Position numbers and translations under genes: made by a program. From positions 62,001-126,000 of the forward strand of contig JAEWCL010000026.1 of NCBI GenBank assembly GCA_023390655.1: a stretch of DNA of 64,000 bases, read 5' to 3'. A model generated the notes under the pieces. That model saw only the letters and a program-made list of their open reading frames with translations. It did no database searches and had not been told where the DNA came from. This DNA is from Bacillota bacterium. Its GTDB lineage: Bacteria > Bacillota > Clostridia > Christensenellales > CAG-138. This document shows, piece after piece, positions 35,616 through 45,102 of the stretch (its first letter is position 1; every line of letters starts with the position of its first letter).

Positions 35616-37829
35616 ATGATACAGCGCCTTAGCTTACGCATACTCTCCCTTTTCATGCTCGTTTTCATATTGCTTACGGGTGTCTTTGCGTGTGCAAAGC
35701 CGTTAGAACAGACGCCGGTTGAAGATGAGGCTCTCACTGGCGTCATCAGGACGGCCTTAGAAGGCGCGCAGCAGGCGGAGCTCCTTGACTCCGTGCCTAC
35801 GCTTCAAAAATCCATTTCGCTTTCCTTCTTAGGCACAGCCGATGAAGCGACGATGGACAGGCTGCTTGCCCTGTTAGACGCTTATAACGTCCGCGCAACA
35901 TTTTTCCTCCCCGCGATTTCCGTTGCGGAGCACCCTGCCACCGCTAAAGCAATTGCGGCGGCAGGGCATAGCCTTGGCAATTATGCGCTCAGCGGCGGAG
36001 AAGACCTGTCTCCCCTCTCCATTGAAGATGCCGCGCGCAAGCTTTCCCATGCCCAGAACATCCTTTCCGGCGTCAATCAGGAGAACCCTTCCCTGTTCGT
36101 CACAGGGGGCACACACTATACGCCCGCCGTACTGCAGACCGCCAAGGCCTGTGGCCTTTCCTATGCCATGCGCCCCACCGCATACCTGAATTACATGAGT
36201 TTCTCCTCGCCGGGTCAGGCACAGATGTTTGCCTCGTTTACGGATTATGGCTCCCTCATTGCATTCAAAATTGGCCAGCAGCTTACAGAAGACGAGCTTG
36301 CCTATCAGGACGAAGAAGTGATTGAGCCCGCGGAAGACCCTGCGCCCTCTGCGTCCGCAGCGCCTGCTCCTATCGTATTGCCGGAAGACTCCAATGAACG
36401 GATGCTGCTGATTTTAGACTGGCTCTTAAGCGCCTATACAACCAGCGGTTATACGTTTTTACAGCCGGAAGAGCTTCTTGCACAGTCTGAAACCAGTTTA
36501 GCAAAGGTATTCCTTCCCGAAGACGCGCCCGTTGCGACGCCCGCAAGTGTCATCAAAAACGCGGCCACCACGCAAAAGGCTGTCTCCCTGACCTTCCAGT
36601 CCCTGTGCGAAGATGCCAAAGTGGAGGAGCTGCTTCGCATGCTCAAGGAACGCGCCATCAAGGCCACGTTCTTTGTCACGGGGGAAGATGCCGTCACACG
36701 AAAAGCCCTTATTCAGAAAATTGCACTTGAAGGCCATGAGGTGGAGAGCGGCGGTTTCTTTGCAAAAAGCCTGAACAGCACCTCTTATACGGAAGCCTGC
36801 AAATCCCTGTTTACCAGCATGGCCGCTATCAAAAAGGCTACCGGCAAAGCTCCCGGGTTTTACCGCCCGCCGCACGGGGACGTCAATGAAACGCTGCAAA
36901 AGGCCGGTAAGGCTGTAGGCCTCACGCCGATCCTCTACAACAAATACCCGCCCATACAGAAGGAGCAGACCGCGAAGGAAGTGCTTGCGTATTTCTCCAA
37001 AGGGTTCCACCGCGGGGATATCATTACGCTGCATATGGATGAATACCGCGATCTGAATGAAATTGTAGGCGGTATTGCGGATATCGTATTTGATACCGGT
37101 TATGGGTTTGCACCGCTTTCAGAGCTCTACGCCAACCAGTATGAGGTCAAGCCTCTTACAGAAATCGAGGGCTGGGACAATATCCGCATCAACAAGGATT
37201 ACGATCCGAACGCCCCTATTAAAGGACGCAGTTTGAGCCGGGTTCCCGTCAAAGGAAAGGTCATGTTCCTCACATTTGACGATTGGGGCGGCGATAAGCA
37301 GATCACGAGGATTTTGGATACGCTCGACAAGTATGGCGTAAAGGCAAGCTTCTTTTTGCGGGGCGCAGGGTTAGTCAACAACCCCAACCTTGCGCGCGCC
37401 ATCTCGGAAGCCGGGCACGATGTATGCAACCATACCTACACGCATTCCATCATCAATACGCTTACGGCGGACGAACTGCAGGAAGACGTTTTAAAATGCC
37501 AGCAGGCGATGACAGAAGCAATCGGCCGCGCGCCGGAGCCGTACTTCAGGCCGCCTACGCTCACCTACGACACGCCTACCACCAACGCTGTACTGGCCTG
37601 CGGGATGGAATACTCGCTTTTAAGCAATGTCAGCACCCAGGATTATGAGCGGCCCGCGGACAAGGTCATCTCCTATGCCGTCCAAAATGCCGGCCCGGGC
37701 GAAATGGTGGTGCTGCACCTGACGGACAACTCCAGCAGCGCGGACGCCTTATCTACCATTATTGAGAAGTTAAGCGCCATGGGATATACGCTTGATAAAT
37801 TGAGCAACCATCTGCCGAAGCTCCGATAA
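35616..37829 (+). CDS. lipoprotein with three tandem NodB polysaccharide-deacetylase folds, only the third intact
   Basis: A 737-residue exported protein with an N-terminal signal ending in a lipobox-like VFAC. Three NodB folds follow. The first (about 65-220) has LSFLGTAD where TFDDG belongs and no HxxxH. The second (about 315-490) has LTFQSLCED and lacks the HxxxH but keeps YRPPHG and TLHMD. The third (about 542-735) is canonical: TFDDWGG, NHTYTHS, YFRPP and VLHLTD. The last probably removes N-acetyl groups from the secreted polymer; the first two may bind it. Confidence 0.88.
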   Translation: MIQRLSLRILSLFMLVFILLTGVFACAKPLEQTPVEDEALTGVIRTALEGAQQAELLDSVPTLQKSISLSFLGTADEATMDRLLALLDAYNVRATFFLPAISVAEHPATAKAIAAAGHSLGNYALSGGEDLSPLSIEDAARKLSHAQNILSGVNQENPSLFVTGGTHYTPAVLQTAKACGLSYAMRPTAYLNYMSFSSPGQAQMFASFTDYGSLIAFKIGQQLTEDELAYQDEEVIEPAEDPAPSASAAPAPIVLPEDSNERMLLILDWLLSAYTTSGYTFLQPEELLAQSETSLAKVFLPEDAPVATPASVIKNAATTQKAVSLTFQSLCEDAKVEELLRMLKERAIKATFFVTGEDAVTRKALIQKIALEGHEVESGGFFAKSLNSTSYTEACKSLFTSMAAIKKATGKAPGFYRPPHGDVNETLQKAGKAVGLTPILYNKYPPIQKEQTAKEVLAYFSKGFHRGDIITLHMDEYRDLNEIVGGIADIVFDTGYGFAPLSELYANQYEVKPLTEIEGWDNIRINKDYDPNAPIKGRSLSRVPVKGKVMFLTFDDWGGDKQITRILDTLDKYGVKASFFLRGAGLVNNPNLARAISEAGHDVCNHTYTHSIINTLTADELQEDVLKCQQAMTEAIGRAPEPYFRPPTLTYDTPTTNAVLACGMEYSLLSNVSTQDYERPADKVISYAVQNAGPGEMVVLHLTDNSSSADALSTIIEKLSAMGYTLDKLSNHLPKLR

Positions 37830-37863
37830 CGGCAGTTTCGGCTGGGCACAGAAGGGAATCGTT

Positions 37864-39717
37864 TTGAAGAAAACCGCACCGAAGCAGGATGTATTTGCAA
37901 AGCCGAAAGCGGACCGCCGCCTGTTCGTGCATGTCCCCGACCCGGAGGGCATACGCGTTGTCGGCGACCGGCGGCTTCAAACACAAAGCGAAAAAAAGTC
38001 CAACAAGGCGACGGCGGGCTATGCGCCCGGCCTGCGTTTTGAGGGCGGTTTTCCTGTAGAAGCGGTCGTAAAAGGCAAGCATACCTTCCGCCTCCACGGA
38101 ACATGCGTCGATATTTCCCAAAGCGGCATTCTGATTGCGTTTACTTCTTCTGAGGACGTAGCGCGCCTCAAGGCCGCGTCTTCTATTGTGCTGCGCTTCC
38201 GCATTCCGCCCGGCGTATTGCCCGAAGGCATGGAGTCAAAGGTGAAGATCAAGGCGGACTATGTGCGCGATGTTGCGCTAGAAAATGCATATGGCTGCGG
38301 GTTCAAGTTCAGCATGCCGCTTGAATCCTATGTGGAGCGCTATAAGGACCGCTCGGCGCTCACGATGTCCGCCATCATGCTGTTCTTCGTATCGCTCATC
38401 ATCGTGCTCATGCGCGCGGAAAGCTTGCTATACTTCCGCTTTAACCAGCTGCTTTATCTCTACAGCATTATGGCGGCCGTGTTCCTCTTATCCCGCTATT
38501 TCTTTGGCGCGCTCTACAGACCGATGCCCATAGACCCTTCGTTTACGCCGGGTGTGAGTATTGTTATCCCATGCTTTAATGAAGAGGAATGGATTGCGCG
38601 CACCATCCGCTGCTGTGTGGACCAGGATTACCCGGTCGATAAACTCGAGGTCATCGTCGTCAACGATTGTTCCACGGACAATTCGGAGATGGAGATCCTC
38701 AACATGCTCGCGCGGCTCTATAAAGAATCCTCCCGTTACCTGACAAAGGAGCGCATCAAGTACATCAGGCCCAAACAGAACGGCGGCAAACGCGAGGCCC
38801 TTGCGCTTGGCGCACGCCACGCGACGCATGAGCTGCTGGTGTTCGTAGACTCGGACAGCTTCCTCGCGCACGACGCCATCAAAAACCTTGTCCAGCCCTT
38901 CCGCGATCCAAAGATCGGCGGGGTTTCGGGCCGTACGGACGTTGCCAACACCTACACCAACGGCGCTACCAAGATGCAGGCCGTGCGCTATTACATCGCT
39001 TTCCGGATTATGAAGGCAGCGGAAGCGTATTTTGACGCCGTCACCTGCCTGTCTGGCCCCCTGGCCTGCTACCGCAGGGACATTGTGATGGAGCATATGG
39101 ACGAATGGCTGGGCCAGCAGTTTTTAGGGCAGCGGGCAACGTTTGGCGACGACAGGAGCCTGACCAATTTCGTGCTGCGCAAGCACCGCACGGCCTACCA
39201 GGATACCGCTATCTGCGCCACCATCGTACCCAATACGCATCAGTCGCTCTTAAAGCAGCAGATGCGCTGGAAGCGTTCGTGGCTGCGGGAATCCATCATC
39301 GCGGGGCGGTTTATGTGGAAGAAGGAACCATTTATGTCCCTGTTTTTCTACATTGGGCTTTTGACGCCCGTGCTTGCGCCTGTGGTTGTGGTGTATAATC
39401 TCATCTATGTACCCATTGCGTACGGCATTTTCCCGCTGACGTTTATGATGGGCCTGCTGCTGATGTCCCTGATGATGAGTTTTGCGCAGCTGTTTTTCCG
39501 CAAAAGCTCCATCTGGTTCTACGGCTTTTTGTTCTGCATCTACTATGAGTTTGTGCTCCTCTGGCAGATGCCCATCGCCTGGTTCACGTTCTGGAAATCC
39601 ACGTGGGGTACCCGCATGACGCCGGCGGACGTCAAAGCGCAGCAGCGCCGGGAACGGCGTGCAGGGCGCATGGCCGAAAAAGCGAAAAAGCGCGCGGAAA
39701 AGGAGCTGAGCACATGA
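37864..39717 (+). CDS. PilZ-domain family 2 glycosyltransferase, polysaccharide synthase
   Basis: Processive membrane glycosyltransferase of the PgaC/HasA/BcsA type. The N-terminal cytoplasmic PilZ-like domain (about 50-155) has DISQSG at 83-88. Two membrane segments (about 168-184, 195-215) follow, then the GT2 domain: VNDCSTD near 268, DSDS at 329-332, FGDD at 427-430 and QQMRW at 465-469, then C-terminal membrane helices. It probably starts with TTG, 7 nt after AAGGG. The PilZ RxxxR motif is incomplete: R58 is present but the partner Arg is not obvious. The last four bases overlap the next gene. Confidence 0.88.
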   Translation: MKKTAPKQDVFAKPKADRRLFVHVPDPEGIRVVGDRRLQTQSEKKSNKATAGYAPGLRFEGGFPVEAVVKGKHTFRLHGTCVDISQSGILIAFTSSEDVARLKAASSIVLRFRIPPGVLPEGMESKVKIKADYVRDVALENAYGCGFKFSMPLESYVERYKDRSALTMSAIMLFFVSLIIVLMRAESLLYFRFNQLLYLYSIMAAVFLLSRYFFGALYRPMPIDPSFTPGVSIVIPCFNEEEWIARTIRCCVDQDYPVDKLEVIVVNDCSTDNSEMEILNMLARLYKESSRYLTKERIKYIRPKQNGGKREALALGARHATHELLVFVDSDSFLAHDAIKNLVQPFRDPKIGGVSGRTDVANTYTNGATKMQAVRYYIAFRIMKAAEAYFDAVTCLSGPLACYRRDIVMEHMDEWLGQQFLGQRATFGDDRSLTNFVLRKHRTAYQDTAICATIVPNTHQSLLKQQMRWKRSWLRESIIAGRFMWKKEPFMSLFFYIGLLTPVLAPVVVVYNLIYVPIAYGIFPLTFMMGLLLMSLMMSFAQLFFRKSSIWFYGFLFCIYYEFVLLWQMPIAWFTFWKSTWGTRMTPADVKAQQRRERRAGRMAEKAKKRAEKELST

Positions 39718-41576
39718 GCAGGCCAGCCGATCCTTATATAAAGAAGCATAACAGACGCAAGCGGGTCCGCGCGGTATTCGAATGCGTCATTCTGCTGTTT
39801 GCGGCTTTCTTTCTTGTGCGCGCGTTCATGCAGGTCAAACAGTATACGCCCCCCGCTTCCGTTTCCATGAGTGCGACGACGGCGCCGGGATTTGTGGCAC
39901 TTTCCTACTTTGGCGTGGAGCGCTACGACAGTTCCGATACGCTCATCAATCTCGATAGGCTCAAGGCGCATATTTCGGCACTCAAAAATTCCGGCTACAT
40001 AACGGTCACGGAGCAGGAGATCATCGATTATTACAAGGAAGGCAAGCCGCTTCCCGAACGGGCACTGTTCCTGATGTTTGAAGACGGCCGCAGGGATACG
40101 GCGATTTTTACCCAGGAGGCGCTCGAAGATTACGATTACCGCGCCATGATGTTTTCCTACGCGGATAAATTTGAAAAGCGGGACAACAAGTTTTTAAACG
40201 CACAGGACCTTCTTGCCCTCAAAAAAGGAACCTACTGGGAGCTTGGCGCCAACGGCTACCGGCTTTCCTACATCAATGTGTTCGACCGGTATGAAAACTA
40301 CATCGGGCACCTGGATAGCGTACAGTTTACGCTGCTTTCCCAATACCTCCGGCGCAACTATGACCATTACCTGATGGACTTTTTGCGCGATGAGGACGGC
40401 CTGCCGCAGGAAAGCTACGAGGAGATGCTTACGCGCATCGACGCGGATTATACAAAAATGCGGGACGTCTACACAAACGGGCTTGGCTACCTGCCCCAGG
40501 TTTATAGCCTGATGCACGCGAACTCAAAGGCGGGCTACGGCACGCATGCGCTGACAAGCGCAGAAAATGAAAAAAATATCCGCGCGCTGTTCACGCTCTG
40601 TTTTAACCGCGAGGGGGACAGCCTGAATCAAGCCGATACCCCCGTCTATGATCTGACCCGCATGCAGCCGCAGGCGCACTGGCAGACAAACCACCTGTTG
40701 ATGCGCTTGTGGGACGATACCGGAAACGCGATGGCGTTTGTAGAGGGCGACGCACAGCAGGCAACTAAGTGGACGCTCCATACGGGCGCTGCGGAGTATC
40801 AAAAGAATCGCATCCTCCTGACCACCCTGCCCTCGGGCTCCGGGCGCATTGTAAACAACGCCGTGCGGGAAGCGGATATAAGCCTAAGTGCAACGCTCAA
40901 AGGCAATCTCTATGGCGCGCAGGGCGTTTATCTGCGCGCGGACGAGGCGCTTTCCTCCTACGTGTATGTCGGCATTCAGGATAAGACCCTGGAAGTCAGC
41001 GAGGCTGTCGGCGGGCATGTGACGGTCCTTGCAACGATCGATCTGTTTGACTTCTTCCATGAAGCAGAGCGCACCGTAGCGGAGGATGAAGCGCAGAGCC
41101 TGCTTGCAGCGAAAGACGTTACCGCGCAAAGCCAGCTTGATGCCGCAATTAACGCGAAGCTGCAGCAGCGCGCACAGGCGCTCACAGGCAATGCCGCAAG
41201 CGCCTCCTCTTTCTCTGGCGAAGCCTACCGCCCTGAAACCGATCTTTCGGATTCCGGCTTGTACAAGCTGCATGTAACGCTCAAAGGCGACACGCTGGCT
41301 GTTGCCATCAACGGCACGACCGTGCTTGGCGGGCAGGCGGTGCATGTGTTATCGCCCGGCGCTGTGGCGCTCGAGGCCGCCATGTCCCACGGGAATTTCA
41401 GCCAGCGCAACCTGTTTGACGATGTGTATGACGGCGTGTTTGAGGATGTGTCGGTGACGAGCGCGGACGGTGCGCGCGTATTGTATACCAACCGCCTGAG
41501 CGAGAAGGAAGCGCTGCTTGCCGATGCCAAACGCATTTGGGAAGACGTGATCAACTGGTTCATCAACGTATTTTAA
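39714..41576 (+). CDS. membrane-anchored degenerate polysaccharide deacetylase with C-terminal beta-sandwich
   Basis: A 620-residue protein: one N-terminal membrane segment (about 20-38), a NodB-like domain (about 60-320) and a beta-rich C-terminal half that resembles a lectin-like or laminin-G sandwich. The metal motif reads LFLMFEDG instead of TFDDG, and the usual NHTxxH is replaced by ANGYRLS, so catalysis is doubtful. Start by ATGA overlap with the PilZ-GT2 gene and a GGAG site. It may guide or bind the polymer at the cell surface. Confidence 0.72.
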   Translation: MSRPADPYIKKHNRRKRVRAVFECVILLFAAFFLVRAFMQVKQYTPPASVSMSATTAPGFVALSYFGVERYDSSDTLINLDRLKAHISALKNSGYITVTEQEIIDYYKEGKPLPERALFLMFEDGRRDTAIFTQEALEDYDYRAMMFSYADKFEKRDNKFLNAQDLLALKKGTYWELGANGYRLSYINVFDRYENYIGHLDSVQFTLLSQYLRRNYDHYLMDFLRDEDGLPQESYEEMLTRIDADYTKMRDVYTNGLGYLPQVYSLMHANSKAGYGTHALTSAENEKNIRALFTLCFNREGDSLNQADTPVYDLTRMQPQAHWQTNHLLMRLWDDTGNAMAFVEGDAQQATKWTLHTGAAEYQKNRILLTTLPSGSGRIVNNAVREADISLSATLKGNLYGAQGVYLRADEALSSYVYVGIQDKTLEVSEAVGGHVTVLATIDLFDFFHEAERTVAEDEAQSLLAAKDVTAQSQLDAAINAKLQQRAQALTGNAASASSFSGEAYRPETDLSDSGLYKLHVTLKGDTLAVAINGTTVLGGQAVHVLSPGAVALEAAMSHGNFSQRNLFDDVYDGVFEDVSVTSADGARVLYTNRLSEKEALLADAKRIWEDVINWFINVF

Positions 41577-41633
41577 CGCAAGGATTGATAAACCCGGAAC
41601 AAGGATGTACTTCTGATAGAGGGGAACTACTCT

Positions 41634-42749
41634 ATGCATACTGGATACCGCGGGAGTCTGCGTTTTTTGATTTCCATTTTCATCCTGTCCATGTTATTGC
41701 TGGGGTGCACTGCGCCTGAGTTTATAACCCATACCCCAGCGCCCGTACCCGCGCTTTCCCCTGCGCCGGTGCAGTCTGCGCCCGTTCCGGAGGTTATGCC
41801 TGAAGCAGCGCCGCTTCCTCTTTCCGCATGGGGCGTGTATTGGGACAGTGAACCCGCTGTAAAGGAGCTGGAGATCCTCTCCCCTTCTCTAAACAGCATC
41901 AGCGCCTTTTCCATGCTGTTTGACGCGCAGGATGGAATGTACCTGCCGGACCAGACAATTGCCCTCATTCGGCAGTTGCAAGAATCTTTTGGAGAAACGA
42001 AGGAAATTTACCTCACGTTTGTCAATGATATTGCGTTGGAGGACGGCAGCTTTTCCCTCAAGGACGTCGGCCTGCTCGAGCGGATTTTTGCAAGCGATCA
42101 AGCGATGGAGGCGCATATTGCGGATATGGTCGCTCTCACACAGGCTGCCGGGTGCGGCGGCATCGAGCTTGACTATGAGGCCGTTAAACGCAACGCTGCG
42201 CTCTGGGAGCCGTATGGCCGGTTTATTGAAAAGCTGTATGCCCGCGCAGGCGAGGCAAACTTAATGTTGCGCGTGGTGCTTGAACCTGCTTCGCTTGGAA
42301 AGGTTGCATATCCAAACGGCCCCGCGTATGTGGTGATGTGCTACAACCTCTACGGCTCGCACAGCGGCCCCGGCCCCAAGGCGGATGCGGATTTCATCCG
42401 CGGGCTCGCGCAAAAAAGCAGCGGCATTTCGAATACTGTGTTCGCCTTTGCCACCGGCGGATTTGACTGGGACAAGGTTGAGACTGCCCGGCAATTGACG
42501 CAGTCGGAAGCGGAAGCGCTCGCAAAGCGCGTCGGCGCAACGACCGCGCGTGACGCGGCAAGCGGCGCGATGCAGTTTACCTACAAGGAAAACAATGCCC
42601 CGCACACCGTCTGGTATGCGGATGGGGAAACGCTTGCCCTTTGGATGCATACCGCGCGCGAAGCGGGTATCACGGACTTTGCCCTCTGGCGTACAGGCGG
42701 CAATACGGAGGACGCGCTCAAACACGTCCTGGAGGCCGCACAGCCATAG
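41634..42749 (+). CDS. lipoprotein with GH18-like glycosidase domain
   Basis: A 371-residue exported protein with a lipobox (LLLGC at about 21-25), a Pro/Ala-rich linker and a TIM-barrel domain with GGIELDYEAV near 180. That sequence corresponds to the DxxDxDxE catalytic strand of GH18 (chitinase/SleL/YaaH-type) enzymes and keeps the acidic Asp and Glu. VMCYNLYGSH near 235 and a C-terminal FALWRTGG fit the later barrel strands. It closes the exopolysaccharide operon and may cut or trim the polymer, as hydrolases do in other synthase-dependent systems. Confidence 0.8.
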   Translation: MHTGYRGSLRFLISIFILSMLLLGCTAPEFITHTPAPVPALSPAPVQSAPVPEVMPEAAPLPLSAWGVYWDSEPAVKELEILSPSLNSISAFSMLFDAQDGMYLPDQTIALIRQLQESFGETKEIYLTFVNDIALEDGSFSLKDVGLLERIFASDQAMEAHIADMVALTQAAGCGGIELDYEAVKRNAALWEPYGRFIEKLYARAGEANLMLRVVLEPASLGKVAYPNGPAYVVMCYNLYGSHSGPGPKADADFIRGLAQKSSGISNTVFAFATGGFDWDKVETARQLTQSEAEALAKRVGATTARDAASGAMQFTYKENNAPHTVWYADGETLALWMHTAREAGITDFALWRTGGNTEDALKHVLEAAQP

Positions 42750-42817
42750 CGGCATCGCAGCTTTATAAGGTATTGACGTTTTAAAGTGTAATATTGTTTT
42801 TCTGATTCTAGAGAGAC

Positions 42818-43010
42818 TTCGGGTTCCCGTCCATTTCCCAAGAATTTCGTTCTTAAGGGGGCGCGGGGAGGATAAGCCGAACGCTGCCTGTGGCGGATAC
42901 AGTGAGGCGGCGTCCCAGTAAGCAAGGGAGCATTAGGAGAGGCTTTGCCGAGACGCAATGCGACCATTGCGAACCGTAAGCCCTCCCGCTATTAAATAAA
43001 ATAAATTACC
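42818..43010. repeat. intergenic region with nested palindromes
   Basis: The gap between the GH18-like gene and thrS holds AAGAATTTCGTTCTT, GGCTT...GCAATGCGACCATTGC...AAGCC and GTCGCCACCATAGGTGGCGAT. It looks like a structured repeat; no gene was recognised in it. Confidence 0.4.
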
Positions 43011-43045
43011 GTCGCCACCATAGGTGGCGATACCTTGTGAAAAAA

Positions 43046-43084
43046 CGCAGGCCGGCTCGTTTTCGAACCGGCCCACCTTTTTTA
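43046..43084. terminator. bidirectional terminator between the exopolysaccharide operon and thrS
   Basis: GGCCGGCTCG, loop TTTT, CGAACCGGCC with T runs on both strands, suited to end both the rightward operon and leftward thrS. Confidence 0.85.
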
Positions 43085-43094
43085 TGTAATTAAT

Positions 43095-45032
43095 TTACGC
43101 GTGCACCTTATCCGCAATTTCCTTCTGTATCTTCGTCAGGAACGCCTCGAGCTGCATCGTGCCAAGGTCTCCCTCGCTGCGCGAGCGCACGGCCACCACG
43201 TTCTGTTCGGCTTCCTTGTCGCCGATGATAAGCATATACGGGGTCTTCTGCATCTGCGCCTCACGGATTTTATAGCCGATCTTTTCGTTGCGCAGGTCGC
43301 ACTCCACACGGATACCCGCATCAAGCAGCGTTTGCCGGATGGCGTTGCAGGCGTCGTGGTTGCGGTCGGTCATCGCCAGCACCTTCACCTGTGTTGGCAT
43401 CAGCCAGGTAGGAAGCGCGCCGGCGTACTTTTCAATCAGCAGCGCGAGCGTACGTTCATAGCAGCCGATGGACGTACGGTGGATGACGATGGGATGCTTC
43501 TTCTCACCATCGCGGTCGGTATACACCATACCAAAACGCTCCGCAAGCTGGAAGTCGATCTGTATGGTGATGAGCGTATCCTCCTTGCCGTAGACGTTGC
43601 GAATTTGGATATCGAGCTTGGGGCCGTAGAACGCCGCCTCACCGTCCGCTTCCGTGAAGGGGACCTCCAGGTCGTTGAGAATGGTGCGCATCATATCCTG
43701 CGTCTGTTCCCAGCTTTCCTTGGAGCCGATGTATTTCTCCTTGTCGTTCTCATCCCACTTGGAGAAGCGGTAGCTCACATCGTTCTCAAAGCCAAGGGTT
43801 TTGAGCATGAACTTCGCAAGGTCCAGACAGCCCTTGAATTCTTCTTCCACCTGCTCGGGCAGCACGGCAAGATGCCCTTCTGAAATGGTGAATTGCCGCA
43901 CGCGGATCAGCCCGTGCATTTCGCCGGAGGATTCGTTGCGGAACAGCGTGGACGTTTCATTGAGGCGCATGGGGAGATCGCGGTAGGAACGCGCCCTGTT
44001 GAGATACGCCATGAACTGGAACGGGCAGGTCATGGGACGCAGCGCAAAGCACTCCGCCTCTTCATCATCGGGATCGCCCATGACGAACATGCCGTCCCGG
44101 TAATGGTCCCAGTGGCCGGAAATCTTATAGAGATCGGATTTTGCCATCAAGGGCGTCTTTGTGAGCAGGTAGCCGCGCTTTTGCTCCTCATCCTCCACAA
44201 AGCGCTGCAGCAGCTGAATAACGCGCGCGCCCTTCGGGAGCAGGATGGGCAGCCCCTGGCCGATCACGTCCACGGTCGTAAACATTTCAAGCTCACGCCC
44301 CAGCTTGTTGTGGTCGCGCTTTTTGGCCTCTTCGATCTGCTGGATGTGCGCTTCAAGCTGTTCTTTTGCGGGAAACGCCGTGGCGTAAATGCGCTGGAGC
44401 ATCTTGTTCTTCTCGCTGCCGCGCCAGTATGCGCCCGCAAGGGACAGAAGCTTAAAATGCTTCACCTTCTGGGTGTTGCCAAGATGAGGACCTGCACACA
44501 GGTCCATAAACTCACCCTGCTTGTAGAACGAGATCACCGCGTCCTCGGGCAAATCTTCAATGAGTTCCACCTTATAGGGTTCGTCCTTTTCCCGCATGAG
44601 CCGGATGGCCTCATCGCGCGGGAGCTCAAAGCGTTCCACACGCAGGCGTTCCTTCGATATTTTTGCCATCTCTTTTTCGATGGCTTCAAAATCCTCCAGC
44701 GTAAACGGGCGGGGCGTATCAAAATCATAATAGAAGCCGCTGTCAATGGCGGGGCCGATGGCGAGCTTCGTTTCCGGGAACAGACGCTTGACCGCCTGCG
44801 CCATCACATGCGCCGCAGTGTGCCGGAGCGTCCAGCGGCCGCCCTCATCCTCCCATGTGAGCAGGCGGACGATCGCGTCCTCTACAATGGGCGCAAAGGC
44901 GTCCACAAGCTTGCCGTTTACTTCGGCTGCAAGCGCAGCCTTGTAGGCTTCCTCATCCAGAATCTTTGCGATATCCAGCGCGCTCACGCCGCTATCAAAC
45001 GCGTGCACCTTTCCCTGATAGGTAATATTCAT
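43095..45032 (-). CDS. thrS: threonyl-tRNA synthetase
   Basis: Class II synthetase that charges tRNA-Thr. In order: TGS domain (about 1-60), editing domain with HTAAHVMAQAV, catalytic core with motif 2 FRNES and the zinc residues of the ThrRS core (MTCPFQ, the QFTISEGHL segment and the HRTSIGCYERT region), and a C-terminal anticodon-binding domain ending near AFLTKIQKEI. At 645 residues it is typical. The start MNITYQGK follows AGGA. It is preceded by a T-box leader with specifier ACC. Confidence 0.97.
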   Translation of the reverse strand: MNITYQGKVHAFDSGVSALDIAKILDEEAYKAALAAEVNGKLVDAFAPIVEDAIVRLLTWEDEGGRWTLRHTAAHVMAQAVKRLFPETKLAIGPAIDSGFYYDFDTPRPFTLEDFEAIEKEMAKISKERLRVERFELPRDEAIRLMREKDEPYKVELIEDLPEDAVISFYKQGEFMDLCAGPHLGNTQKVKHFKLLSLAGAYWRGSEKNKMLQRIYATAFPAKEQLEAHIQQIEEAKKRDHNKLGRELEMFTTVDVIGQGLPILLPKGARVIQLLQRFVEDEEQKRGYLLTKTPLMAKSDLYKISGHWDHYRDGMFVMGDPDDEEAECFALRPMTCPFQFMAYLNRARSYRDLPMRLNETSTLFRNESSGEMHGLIRVRQFTISEGHLAVLPEQVEEEFKGCLDLAKFMLKTLGFENDVSYRFSKWDENDKEKYIGSKESWEQTQDMMRTILNDLEVPFTEADGEAAFYGPKLDIQIRNVYGKEDTLITIQIDFQLAERFGMVYTDRDGEKKHPIVIHRTSIGCYERTLALLIEKYAGALPTWLMPTQVKVLAMTDRNHDACNAIRQTLLDAGIRVECDLRNEKIGYKIREAQMQKTPYMLIIGDKEAEQNVVAVRSRSEGDLGTMQLEAFLTKIQKEIADKVHA

Positions 45033-45102
45033 TGTTCTTCCTGGTTCTCCTTTCGCTGTGTGGCCTGTTTGATAAATAACTGTTGCAGCTTGCTTTTTGC
45101 AT

